A DNA stretch of 64,000 nt from Thraustochytrium sp. TN22. Lineage: Eukaryota > Sar > Bigyra > Thraustochytrida > Thraustochytriidae. Below the pieces are notes generated by a model that was not told the origin of the DNA, made no database searches, and was given only the letters and a program-made list of their open reading frames with translations. The DNA lies in the NCBI GenBank assembly GCA_013306675.1, contig JABLUY010000151.1:1-64000 (forward strand), given 5' to 3'. Positions 11,455 to 21,299 of this stretch are shown here, piece after piece. Made by a program: the position numbers and the translations under genes. How positions within the stretch are numbered: position 1 is the first letter of the stretch; each line of letters opens with the position of its first letter.

Positions 11455-13106
11455 TGTGGGCCATCAACCAGAACAACGCGGAGCCGTACGCGGGGGGCTT
11501 CCTGAGCAACACAGCTCCGTATGAGGCCCTCCGCCCGACCACGCCCTCGGCTCCTTTTATGCAACAGCCGGTGGAGACCAAGGCGGAGCCCGTACAGCCG
11601 CTGTCGGTCGCGGTGGAGAACAACATGCCGCCTCCGCCGCCGCCGCCGCCTGCTGCGAGTACGCCCTCGGCAAGTGCGCCCTCGGAGCGCGGCCGCTCGC
11701 AGAGCCAACACACGGTGACCCCGCGCGGAGGCCCAATGCGCCCTCGCAGCTACTCGGAGCAGGAGGAGCCGACGGGCCCGGCCTGCAGGGTCTTCGAGGT
11801 GTCCCTGCCGCTGGACATGGATGCCGCCGAAAGGTGCGCGCCCGGCTGCTTCCTGCTGGAGCCCGCCGAGCAGCTCTACAACAGCATGTCGCGCAGGAAG
11901 TTCCCCTCGCTCACCTGCACGCTTTGTATATTTCGGCTCCCGGCCGGCCTCAATGTGGACGAAGTCGTCGTGGAGCTGCTGGCGCACCCCAACGAAGAGG
12001 AAGAGCGCGGCTCGACGCCGCCTCCGGCCGCGCCCTTTGACCAGCCCGCCAACGCGCAGGACCCCAACAACCCTGTGATTCTCCAGCGCTGGTCGCCCTC
12101 GGTCGTGCGCGGCATGAACCGGGATCAGGCCAAGGACACGTCCATCCTTGGACGCGGTAATGACGTCCCGTACAAGTCCTGCCTGGCCTTTTACCGTGGC
12201 GACTATGTGATGATGCGTTTCGTCGCCAGCATCCCCTTCGCCGTCACAACCATCTCCATGCGCGTTTGCCCGCGAGCGCTTGACGTGCGCGTGCCGCCCA
12301 TGCACTCGCAGCCGATCCGATTCAGGTCCAAGCTGCGCCCTGACTGGCTCAAGCAGGGCGGCCACGAGGCGGAGGTGGACCGCATCACCATGAAACAGTC
12401 GGCGCGGCTCCAAGCGGTCGAGGACTGGTTTTTCTCGCCCTCCTTCCCGGCCGTCGCGCCTCCGGATCTGCGTGGCATTCGCAAGGGCGGCTCCGACATC
12501 AAGGAAAACATCGAGGCCAGCCGCTCGCCCGCCGCGCGCAGCCCGCGCACCGCCACCACCACCAACACCACCACCACCGCCGCCGCCTCCCTCCTCGGTC
12601 CTGCGCCCGCGACCACCTCGCGCATCAGCCGCCTTCCCAGTACGTCGCCGATCCTGATGCCGGCTCAAGACGCGGCTCTTGCGCACATGCCACCGCTTCA
12701 GCTGACGCCGCCCCTTTCTTCGGTGTCGCGCCGCCCCACCAAAGTGCTCCCCGATGCGCGGCGCAATTCTTCTTACCGGGATGCCAGCCCGGTGCTCGGC
12801 CGCGAGTCCAAGCGCCGCCGCAAGCAACGCCACGACTCTACCAACTCCCTGCCGGCCGTCCTCTCGTGCCGCGACCGTGTGGGCGCCCGTCCGTGCGGCG
12901 ACTGCCCGGACTGCCGCAAGGCCGGCCTCAGCCCCCCCACGCGCCCGATCCAGCACGCCCAGAACTCCGCCGCTTTCATCGAGTGCTGTCTGGAGAATCT
13001 CTTCGGCGTCGAGCCAATTCGCCCCTACCTCGGCGCTCCCGCCAACCAGGACGCGGTGCGCGGCGCCCTCATGGCCGCCATTGAAAAGCTCAAGCCCCGC
13101 TTTTGA
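10947..13106 (+). CDS. Large Ser-tract protein with C-terminal Cys cluster, lineage-specific (719 aa)
   Basis: Function unknown. The first ATG is at 10947; a GTG four codons upstream is in frame but less likely. The acidic N-terminus carries a QAYDQAYDQ repeat. Residues about 150-169 are a pure Ser tract from (AGC)n, and a Pro run follows near residue 230. The ordered core covers about residues 275-510, with strands such as YVMMRFVAS and TTISMRVCP, then RSKLRPDWL and a charged helix with EDWFF. This resembles the WKSK-R-F plus helix segment of the proteins at 42980-50185. The tail has C641-x8-C650-x2-C653-x2-C656, a possible metal site, preceded by a basic stretch ESKRRRKQR that looks like a nuclear signal. 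Inference: a nuclear regulator. Confidence 0.78.
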
Positions 13107-14631
13107 CTTGACTCGCCACCGAGTCAAGGCCTGACGAACACCTTTTGTACACATTGCACACATACAAACTGCGCCAGAAGCAGTCATTCGCATGAACACC
13201 ATTCCTTTATCCATTTCATCGACGTTCTCTCAGGCCTTGGACTCGCTGCACTGCTGCATTTCCTACTGGTACTTCGGCTTGCTGTGGCGGGTCTGGGTGA
13301 CCCCGCGCCAGGCCGAGTGACAAAGCAGGCAACTCCACCTTGCTATGCCTCTCCGAGTCCTTGTCTCGCCATCTCGTGTCAAGCCGCCAGAGCTCGTTCT
13401 CTCACAAGAATGCGCGGAACGTGAGGCGTATGCCGCGTCGCTTCGATGGCGTCAACTTCGCAAGTTCACCCGTGCCGCTTTCAGAAGCTGTTTGTTGCGC
13501 TCTTTGCTTGCTGCAAGCTGCTTCTTGTCGTAGTCACGGAACTTGAACCTTACTGCCACCGTGAAGGAGCCCGGAGCGCGCACTTGTCGCGCTTGCTCGC
13601 TCGCCCTTGGCCCAAGCTTGGGCCGAGTCAGGATGACTCGTGGCCGACAGCCTGCAATGCGCTGCCGGGCTGGCGCTGCCGCCGGTTGTTCCAAAGTGTC
13701 TTGGGTCGCTTCATGAGCCGATTCCTGCGCATGCCGCATGCATGCATGCATGCATGCATGCATGTGTGGGACGGTGGTCCTGGTCGTCTTTGTTGGTGGC
13801 ATGGTTGCAGCCTGGGAACTGACAGTGAGAACAAATTGGTTTGGCTGGCGCCGCTCCTCTGCCGGAGCACCTCGTGGCTCTGGAGATCAGCACTTCTCTT
13901 GGAGCATTGAAGTGAATGATTGGCCAGTTTGGTGCACATTGCTGGTCGTCATCACATGAGACTGTCCGCAGGCCGGGCATCGAGTTCTTGCTCGGGATGG
14001 TCCTCCGCCCTCGGGACCTCGTTGCAAACCATCCCTCAGGCCGAATAAAAAGGCAAGCGGAGGGGCATACCGACGCGAGAAACGCAGCCCATGCTGCAGC
14101 TCCAGCTGCTCAAACGGCCCGGCATGGCTTTGGCTATGCGAAAAACTAGCTCGTCATCTTCACTTCACGTTTTAAAAGAATGCACCTACGGTGCGCGCTT
14201 GTCGTCCATCATGGCCGTCCGTGAAGTTCGCTTCCTGGTCTCGCCGCAACCTTCGTCAGGTGGACCGTCTGCTCATCTCGCCCAAGCCGTCGTCGGCTGT
14301 GGCCTTGAACAACTCTGTACATGTGCACTGCGCGGTCCCATCGCGCGATGCGAAGCGATGCAACGCAGTTCGATGCGATGCAATGTCGTGTGATGTCTTG
14401 TGTTGTGGTGCGATGCGCTGCGATGTGCGAAGCGCTGCGATGTGCGCTGCGATGCGATGCGATGCGACGCGATGCGATGTGCGATGTGCTGCGCTGCGAT
14501 GTGCACTGCGCTGCGATGTGCGATGGGCTGCGATGCGATGTGCAATGCGCTGCGCTGCGATGCGATGTGCGATGCGATGCGCTGCGACGCGACGCTTTGC
14601 GCAATTCGATGCACAACTGCATGCAGCATTT
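13107..14631. other. Intergenic with simple repeats, convergent 3' ends
   Basis: The genes on both sides end into this stretch. It holds an (ATGC)n run at 13736-13764 and a pentamer-based minisatellite at 14340-14600. Overlapping open frames near 13446-13940 occur on both strands with no consistent coding signal. Confidence 0.55.
14340..14600. repeat. TGCGA/TGCGC pentanucleotide minisatellite
   Basis: About 260 bases made of degenerate five-base units, chiefly TGCGA, TGCGC and TGTGC, keeping a period of five (with ten-base higher order) throughout. All frames stay open because the units lack stops, which creates spurious open frames on both strands. It lies just beyond the stop codon of the minus-strand gene at 14632. 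Confidence 0.85.
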
Positions 14632-15078
14632 TTAAGATGAAGAGGACTGGACGGTCGGGTCCTGGAGCAGGTCATTGACGGCCTGCATGGAGGTGGAAAC
14701 CAGGTCCGAGTCGACAAAGGATCCGTCGGCAGTGATGCGGAACTTGTAGCGACCCTGCAGGTCGTTGCGCTTGCTGGTGAAGAGGAAGATGAGCTTGCTC
14801 TTGTTTTGGTGATGCTGAATGACCGAGGCCGTGGTGAAGACTATGCCTCTGACAAGCCCGGGTAACTCTCGCAGAAGAAGCTGATTGTTCTGATTGCGCG
14901 AGACGAGAAACTGCTGCACGACGGCCTTCTGCTCCTCGTCCAGCACATTCACCAGTGCGTTCTGCATCGGCCTATACCCCTTCGCGTTCACCACCACGAC
15001 GAAGCGGTTCCCCTCCTCGGCATCGGCCACCGCGGCGGCGCCTGCGCCCGCGGCGCCCGGCGCGCCTGCCGCCGCCAT
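14632..15078 (-). CDS. Small single-domain paralogue of the 1206-2333 protein (148 aa)
   Basis: Function unknown. Starts at the ATG at 15078 and opens with an Ala/Gly run of about 20 residues. The rest is one compact domain: NRFVVVVNAKG, a helix with DEEQKAVVQQFL, then SVIQHHQ, LIFLFTSKR and YKFRITADGSF. The order and spacing match residues about 160-280 of the protein at 1206-2333, which shows this domain can stand alone without Gln tracts or basic tails. The coding sequence stops 31 bases before the pentamer minisatellite. Confidence that it is a gene rests on the paralogy. Confidence 0.75.
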   Translation of the reverse strand: MAAAGAPGAAGAGAAAVADAEEGNRFVVVVNAKGYRPMQNALVNVLDEEQKAVVQQFLVSRNQNNQLLLRELPGLVRGIVFTTASVIQHHQNKSKLIFLFTSKRNDLQGRYKFRITADGSFVDSDLVSTSMQAVNDLLQDPTVQSSSS

Positions 15079-16204
15079 CTCCGCGGCACGTGTGCGCCGC
15101 GCTGGCGCCCTCGCCCGTCGCCCGCCCGCCCGCCCGCCCGCCCGCCGCGCTCCGCCCGCGCCGCCGCCGCCGCCGCGCGCGCCGCGCTCCGCCGCGCGCC
15201 GCCCGCGCGCCGCCGCCGCCCGCGCGCCTGCCGCCCGCGCCGCCGCCCTTGCGCGTCTGCCGGCGCGGCTCGGCGCAGGCCGGGCCGTTCACGACAGGGC
15301 CGCGGTGACGGCGGCCAGCCTCACTGACAGGCTCTGGCCGAGCAGCGCGGCGGCCGGCCAGCGCGGCGCCTCGGGCGCGAGGACCGAGGCCGAGGCCGAG
15401 GCCGAGCCGAGCGCGAGCTGAGCTCGAGCTCGAGGCGAGGACCCGCCGGAGCCGCGGCGCCTGCGGCGGTACGGCGCTCGAGTGCTAAAGCCCTGGCGAG
15501 AGGCGGCCAAGTCAGCGGGGATCAGGGAAGCGACTACGACGACCTACGCGGCGTAATTCGGATGGAGCCGCGGCGGGACTCGGAGGAGGCCGACTCGGAG
15601 ATGCTCGAGAAAGACGGCCAGCGCGTTGAGGACGAGCAGAAGGGAGAGTGGAGAGCGGAGGAGAGCGACGCGTGGAGCGGGCCGGCGGGGACGGGGAAGT
15701 AAATGGCAAGGCGCTGGGGAAGCGCTGGGAACCGCAGGACGCTCCAGAAGGGCCAGAAAGACGAGAAGGATGGCGCGAGGCACGACCAAGAGAAACTGGC
15801 GTGGCGGAGGACGAGGACGAGGACGAGGACGAGGATAGAACAGGACGAGGGTGTGAAACGACCCGGGCGTGGGTTTGTGGGAGCGCTGGTGTGGAAGGTG
15901 CCGCATGGCGAATGAGGGAAAGTAGCCGGTCATAGGCAGCGCGTGCAGTGCGAAACCTGCAACCGTAAAGATGTGGATTGGTGAACCGTAGGCCGGGCGG
16001 GTTGCGAGCGATAGGAAAAGTGGCTGCTGATTATGATCCGTGTGCTGCAGGGAAGGTTCCCCGCTGGATCTCCGCTGGACAGTGTGGCACCCGTAAGAAA
16101 CAAATCTGGTACTGACAAAGAGTTTGGTAGCTCTGGTTGAATCAAAAATTAAAAAGCATGGCCAGCTAGCTAGCTGCATGGCCAGATAGCTAGCTAGCTA
16201 ATGC
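15079..16204. other. Intergenic, repeat-rich
   Basis: Upstream of the minus-strand gene ending at 14632 and downstream of the transporter. Contains (CCCG)n at about 15116-15147, CCGCG-rich DNA to 15280, a (GAGGCC)-like run near 15385-15410, (GACGAG)n at 15807-15835, and paired CATGGCCAG/TAGC motifs at 16158-16200 next to the transporter stop. No supported gene. Confidence 0.5.
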
Positions 16205-17644
16205 CTACTTGGACAGGATGTTGATGGTTGTCACCACAACACCAAGCACACCGCTCAGGACGGCCCAGGTGAAAAAGGCAAAGCTGACGCGCGTCCAAAA
16301 GGTCTTGTCGAAGTTCGTGGCGTTTCCAGCACGGCGGCCGCCGGCGTCCGAGTCCAAAAGGGCGTCTTGAAGGCCAGAGCGCGCGTGGGGCTTGACGCAG
16401 CACCAGGTGACGGCGCTCGGGTTGCAGCGCGCGAGGTAAATCCAGGCGGGAAAGGCGAACCCAATGCAGCCGCCGAGGATGGCGCCCTTGTAGTCGAGGA
16501 CAACGCCGATGTCGGTGAGGAGCGAGCCCGGGATGAAGGTGAGGCCGACGAGTGCAAATGTGAGGGCCTGGAAGTTGCGCGGCGAGAGGAAATCGAGCGC
16601 GGGCGCGTAGAGCCCGAGGAGCGCGATGGCCGAGGCGCGCAGCGAATTGAAGGCCAGTGGATAGGTGAAGAGCACGACGGCGGCCATGGCAACACGGCCA
16701 ATTGTGGCCTTGAGCGAATTCTTGTCAAAATTGCGGAGGACATCGCTCTGCGTGCTGTCGCCAAAGCGCAAGTAGCCAAAGGTGGCGACGGCGAGGTAGA
16801 CGCAGCCGCAGAGCGAGAGAGAAATAGCAACGGCAATGGCGAACTTGCGCACGGAGCGGTCGCGCATCTCTTGGTAGAAGCGCGGCACGTTGTAGTGCGC
16901 GATGAAGGCGACGTTGACGACGGGCGCCGCCTTGAAGACGCCCCAGGAGGGCCGGACGAGGTTGAGCTCGCTGGCGGGCGGGAGGTCGCCGCGCTTGGCG
17001 GCGTTGGCATACTCAGAGACGAGGAGATAGAGGAGGTAAAACATGCCGCCCATGGACAGCAGGCTGGTAAAGCGCAGCGCGTTCAGGTTGCGGAGGCTGC
17101 TGAGGGGAGCCAGCACAATGACGGTGAGGAGCGCGACCGAGTCAAAGCGAGAGAAGAACATGCGCGTCTCCCAGCTCTCGCAGCTCGCGCCTGAGCAGAG
17201 CCCTTGCGGGATGCCGTCCGGTCCGCTGAAGAAGTCGCCCGCGAGGATCATGAAGCTGATGCAGCTCACGAAGGTGTACACGAGCATGATGGACTGGATG
17301 GCGACGCCAAAGCCTGGACCGAGCGCGCGTTCGCCCATGCCGCGAAACGAAAAGCATTGGGTGGTTTCGCAGCACACCGCCAGCAGCACGAGCGACAGTC
17401 CGCTCAAGGTGCCGACCATGGTGATGAGAATCGACCCCTCCATCACGCTGGCCTCCTTGAAGCACAACGGCAACGTGAGGATCCCGGCGCCGACGATGTT
17501 GTTGGACAGGTTAAAGACTGTGGACATGATGGTGGCGTCATGCTCCGCGTCGTCTTCAGCGGCCTGCGCTGCCTGCGAGCTAACCGGGTCCTCAAGGGTC
17601 TCCTGCTCATCCTCCTCGTGGCGGCCCTCCTCCATGGTGGCCAT
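16205..17644 (-). CDS. SLC38/AVT-type amino-acid transporter (479 aa)
   Basis: An integral membrane amino-acid transporter of the Aa_trans family (APC superfamily), which moves neutral amino acids with H+ or Na+ across the plasma or vacuolar membrane. The acidic cytosolic N-terminus of about 38 residues precedes the hallmark first helix: FNLSNNIVGAGILTLP, where the broken-helix substrate site lies. About ten further hydrophobic helices follow, including MLVYTFVSCISFMILAG, VNVAFIAHYNVPRFYQEM and the last pair near the C-terminus. Length is typical for the family. A hydrophilic loop (about residues 415-440) precedes the final helix. The start at 17644 precedes the acidic tail; MATMEEG gives a second Met at position 4. 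Substrate and compartment cannot be read from the sequence. Confidence 0.9.
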   Translation of the reverse strand: MATMEEGRHEEDEQETLEDPVSSQAAQAAEDDAEHDATIMSTVFNLSNNIVGAGILTLPLCFKEASVMEGSILITMVGTLSGLSLVLLAVCCETTQCFSFRGMGERALGPGFGVAIQSIMLVYTFVSCISFMILAGDFFSGPDGIPQGLCSGASCESWETRMFFSRFDSVALLTVIVLAPLSSLRNLNALRFTSLLSMGGMFYLLYLLVSEYANAAKRGDLPPASELNLVRPSWGVFKAAPVVNVAFIAHYNVPRFYQEMRDRSVRKFAIAVAISLSLCGCVYLAVATFGYLRFGDSTQSDVLRNFDKNSLKATIGRVAMAAVVLFTYPLAFNSLRASAIALLGLYAPALDFLSPRNFQALTFALVGLTFIPGSLLTDIGVVLDYKGAILGGCIGFAFPAWIYLARCNPSAVTWCCVKPHARSGLQDALLDSDAGGRRAGNATNFDKTFWTRVSFAFFTWAVLSGVLGVVVTTINILSK

Positions 17645-18171
17645 CTGGCTGCCTGGCCGTCTGCCCGGCTGCCTGGCTGCTTGGCGAGTGATCGCGCGTG
17701 TGCACTGATCGCGCGCGCAGCTGCTCGCCCACTCGCTCGCTCGCTCGCTGGCCCTCGCGTGCGCTTGGCGCCCTCGGCGGCGAAGCGGGTCTGGTGAGCT
17801 TTGTTTGACCGGTCGTGAAGCTCGAGCCGACCGGATTCCGGCGAGTCGCTAGCTAGCTAGCTAGCCACTGCAAGAAAGACACAGCAGCCAGCAGCCATTT
17901 CGAAGAGCGACCAGAGAGAGCAAGCGTGCAAAGCCCGGATCGTCTCTGTGCTGCGGTGGGAGACATCCGACATCGGTCAGTTCTGGTCGCGGGAGGGACC
18001 GTGGTGGTCGAAGATGTCTTTCCTACTTCTTCTTGTTCTTCTTCTTGCGTCCAAGCCATTTGTTGCCCGCCTCGGCTTCAACAAGTCTTCTTTCGCAAAG
18101 GCACGCACAGAGATTCATTGCATCAATTTCTCGCGAAGGGTAACGGGGCAAGCGAAGTGTAGCTTCGCAAC
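17645..18171. other. Intergenic between Hsp110 and transporter genes
   Basis: Both neighbours read leftwards, so this holds the Hsp110 3' end and the transporter promoter. A (TAGC)n run lies at about 17848-17865 and a TTCTTC-rich stretch at 18020-18045. No gene seen. Confidence 0.55.
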
Positions 18172-20625
18172 TTAGTCGACATCCATGCCATTCTCCTCCT
18201 CGGACTTGGCCTCGCCCTTCTTGGCCTCATCATCGGCGGCGTCGCCGGTCTTCTCGTCCATGTTGGCATCGCCATCGGCGTCGGCAGACTTGGTCTCGGA
18301 GGGCTGAGCAGCGGGCTTAGGCGGCTTGCGCTTGTTGACAATGGGGCCGCAGGTGGAGTTGAGGTCGGCGATCTTGGTGTCAATCTCGACGGAGCGGAGC
18401 ACAGGGTCTTCGTAGTCGTTCTTGGTGGCCTGCTTCTCAGAGAGGTCCTTGAGCCAGTCCTCGGCGCTCTTGCAGGCGTCGCGGACCTTCTGGCGCTCGT
18501 CCTCATCAATGTGCTCATACTTGGCGTCGGAGGAGTTGACGACCTTCAGCAGCTGGCCGATCTTCTCCTGGAAGCGCGCGATGGCAGCCGGGCGGGCCTC
18601 GGACTCGGAGCTGCGCATGACGAACTTGTTGCCGAGCTCCTGGAGCTCCTCAAGCTTGGAGGCGTAGGCCTCGCGGGTCTCATCGTAGCCCTCGTCGTAG
18701 ATCCAGGCCTCGGCGGCCTCGAGCGCCTTTTGCAGCTCAGAGCGCTCCTCCTCGGTGCCGAAGGCGCGGAGCTCGCCAACAATCTTGTCGCGGAACGAGT
18801 AGACGTAGGCCTCCAGCTTGTTCTTGGTCTCGGCGGTCTCGCGCAGGATGCGGTCCTGGCGCTCAAAGTCCTGCTCGCGGGCGCCGGCATTCTCGACGTC
18901 GGTCTCAGACAGCGCGCGCGCGAAGGTGGAGTTGACGGTGACCGAGACAGCCTTGAACTTCTTCTTCTTGGGCTTGTCCTCTTCGTCGGCGCCCTCCTTC
19001 TTGGCCTCCTTGCCCTCCTCGTCGGCCTCCGGGATGGGGTCCATGTACTTGGCGGCAGCGACCTTGAAGAGGCCAAACTCGTCCTGGCGGAAGTCGACGC
19101 GGATGCGCGGCACCGAGCCGTCCGAGACGGTGGACGGCATGCCGGAGAACTTAAAGGTGGCCAGCTCGGTCTGCGGGCCGTCGCCCTCGGGCGTCTCGTA
19201 GACCGCGCGCACCTCAAAGGGCTGGCCGCGGCGGAAGGTGATGCGGCGCGTGCGCGGCGTCTTGTTGCCGAGCTCAAAGATGAGGATGTCGTTCTTGCCG
19301 GCCGCGGCGGTGCCACCCTCCTCTTCCTCGTCCTCCTCCTCGGCGTCGGCAGGTACCGAGGCCGCTGCTTCCCACTCAAGCTTGATGGGGTGCGTGACGG
19401 TGTCCTCGACGAGGAACTCCTTGACGCGGAAGGCGGGGCTCAGCATGGCGCAGTGGAGCGCGCAGCCGCGGCTGGTGGCCTCGTCGGCGTTGAGCGTGGT
19501 GGAAAGGCCGTAGTTCTGCGCGGACTGGTCCGTGTTCATGATATCGGCGATGCAGCGCTTGATGGCGCGCACGCGCGTCGAGCCGCCCACGATCTCGACG
19601 CTCTTGATCTGCTCAACCTTGAGGCCGCTGCGCTCGAGCGCGGCCTCGATGGGCGCCGAGACGCCTTCCACGACCGGCTTGATGAGCTCCTCGAAGGTTT
19701 CGAGCTCCAGCTTGGTGCTGAAGTCGGTCTCGTCGAGCAGGTACTCGATGTGGACGTTGGCGAAGGCCACGCCCTCCGGCGTCAAGGTCTGCTTGGCCTT
19801 GCTGCAAGCGTCGAGCAGCTTGATGACGGCCTTGGGGTTGGCCAGGACATCGCCGCCGTGCTTCTTCTTGAACTCCTCGGCAAAGTGCGTGCAGAGCGCC
19901 CAGTCAATGTCGCGGCCGCCCAGGTTCGGGTCCGAGGCCGACGAAATGATCTCCAGGCGGCCCTGGTAAAAGGCAGCGATGGTGACCTGCAGCGAGGCGT
20001 AGCCCATGTCCACGAACATGTGGTACTCGGCCTCCTCAGCGGCGAACTGGTTGCTGGCGCTCTTCCAGATGCCGTAGCTCAGCGCCGTGGCCGTGCCGTC
20101 GTTGATGAGGCCGAGCACATTGACCTTGGCGATGCGCGCGGCATCCAGAAAGGCGCGCCGCTGGCGGTCCTGCCAGAACGCGGGCACCGAGAACACCATG
20201 TCCGCCACCGGGCGGCCCTCATTCGAGAACTCCGCCGTGCGCTTGAGCGAGGCGATCATCATGCCGCAGATCTCCTCCAGCGACAGCTCAAGCTTCTCGT
20301 CGTTGTACATGACCTCCACGCCGATGCGGTCGCCCTCCAGCTCCACAAAGCTCTTGGCGTTCGGGCAGCGCTTGATGTCCTTCTGCACCTGCTCGTCGCT
20401 CCAGTCCTTGCCCACGAACCGCTTCAGGTCCACCACGGTGTTCTTGTAGTTGCTCTTGGCAAGGCCGACCGCCGGCACGCCCATGAAGCGCTCCTTGCCC
20501 TGGAACGAGACCATGGCCGGCGTCTGCCGCTTGCTCGCCTCGTTCAGCATCGTCTCAATGCCGCCGCGCTTCGCCTGGCTGATGGTGCAGTTGAGCGTGC
20601 CGAAGTCCACGCCGACGACCGCCAT
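18172..20625 (-). CDS. Hsp110-family molecular chaperone (817 aa)
   Basis: A cytosolic/nuclear Hsp110 (Sse1/HSPH type), the large Hsp70 relative that acts as nucleotide-exchange factor for Hsp70 and holds unfolded proteins. The nucleotide-binding domain (residues 1 to about 385) starts VVGVDFGTLNCTISQAKRGG and contains INDGTATALSYGIWK and IVGGSTRVRAIK. The beta substrate domain follows, interrupted by an acidic loop (EEEDEEEEGG, about residues 450-460) that is longer than in Hsp70 and typical of Hsp110. The alpha-helical lid region is extended, with a lysine/acid insertion near residues 560-580. The C-terminus is acidic and ends MDVD; there is no ER-retention signal and no signal peptide, so this is not the ER Grp170. 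Single open frame, no introns. Confidence 0.95.
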   Translation of the reverse strand: MAVVGVDFGTLNCTISQAKRGGIETMLNEASKRQTPAMVSFQGKERFMGVPAVGLAKSNYKNTVVDLKRFVGKDWSDEQVQKDIKRCPNAKSFVELEGDRIGVEVMYNDEKLELSLEEICGMMIASLKRTAEFSNEGRPVADMVFSVPAFWQDRQRRAFLDAARIAKVNVLGLINDGTATALSYGIWKSASNQFAAEEAEYHMFVDMGYASLQVTIAAFYQGRLEIISSASDPNLGGRDIDWALCTHFAEEFKKKHGGDVLANPKAVIKLLDACSKAKQTLTPEGVAFANVHIEYLLDETDFSTKLELETFEELIKPVVEGVSAPIEAALERSGLKVEQIKSVEIVGGSTRVRAIKRCIADIMNTDQSAQNYGLSTTLNADEATSRGCALHCAMLSPAFRVKEFLVEDTVTHPIKLEWEAAASVPADAEEEDEEEEGGTAAAGKNDILIFELGNKTPRTRRITFRRGQPFEVRAVYETPEGDGPQTELATFKFSGMPSTVSDGSVPRIRVDFRQDEFGLFKVAAAKYMDPIPEADEEGKEAKKEGADEEDKPKKKKFKAVSVTVNSTFARALSETDVENAGAREQDFERQDRILRETAETKNKLEAYVYSFRDKIVGELRAFGTEEERSELQKALEAAEAWIYDEGYDETREAYASKLEELQELGNKFVMRSSESEARPAAIARFQEKIGQLLKVVNSSDAKYEHIDEDERQKVRDACKSAEDWLKDLSEKQATKNDYEDPVLRSVEIDTKIADLNSTCGPIVNKRKPPKPAAQPSETKSADADGDANMDEKTGDAADDEAKKGEAKSEEENGMDVD

Positions 20626-21299
20626 GGTGCTGGCCGAGGTGCGCCTGCTCCCGCCCCGCTGCGACCGACCCTAGCGCGACCACGAAAACCAAACAGCGCA
20701 CGAGGACCGCGCCGCGCGACGCCGCCCCGCAACCGCCGCCGCCGCCGCCCGCAACCGCAACCGCGCCGCCGGAGCGAGCGTTGTCTGTTTGCCTCGCTCT
20801 GGCTGGCTGCGCTGGCCTGGCAGCGCCTCCACCGTCATCGGCATCATCGCCGCAGCATTCCAGAAAATCTTGCCTGGGGAGGGTCAGAGAACGGGCCGGA
20901 ACCGTCGCTCGCCGGCCAGCGACGCAAGCCGCGGCGCCGCGGCCGCCGCCTGGCTGACAGACAGAGATCAACTTATCAAAGGCGAAGCCGAGCCGTCGGC
21001 GCCGAGATCATTCGTCCAGGGCGCCTGGCTGCTGTGCATTGCCAGAGCAGAGAATATGTGAAGGCTGCAGCCGCTGGCCAGCTGGCCGGCACGGATGGCG
21101 GTAGCCGGAGAGGCTGATTTCTTTGGTGAAAAGGTACCGTAGGTGGTGGTGGGACGCTGATGAAGATTACCTGGCTGCAGTGCAGGACAAAGCAAAGCCT
21201 GTAGCCTGGGGTGGCCATGGGCGTTTGAGTTTGTCTTCTCGTTTTACCTTAACTTAGCTAGAAGCGAGCTAGCAGCTCCTTAGACTAGCTCAGAGTTAG
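20626..21299. other. Intergenic, Hsp110 upstream region
   Basis: About 670 bases between the IFT57 stop and the Hsp110 start, both reading leftwards. GC-rich next to the Hsp110 start, then more balanced. I see no clear heat-shock element array and no gene. Confidence 0.5.

Noticed and set aside
11160-13214. Long minus-strand frame opposite the 10947-13106 gene
   Set aside because: Arg/Ala/Gly-rich shadow; the Ser tract becomes an Ala tract. The plus strand has the conserved core and an ATG.
13446-13940. Several overlapping frames around an (ATGC)n run
   Set aside because: They are kept open by the simple repeat and show no conserved features.
14340-14600. Pentamer minisatellite read as a telomere or CRISPR array
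   Set aside because: Units do not resemble telomere repeats, there are no unique spacers, and genes continue on both sides.
18511-21117. An 868-codon open frame on the plus strand opposite the Hsp110 gene
   Set aside because: It is the antisense of a strongly GC3-biased gene, rich in Leu/Val/Ala/Arg/His, with no domain. Such mirror frames occur opposite most genes here.
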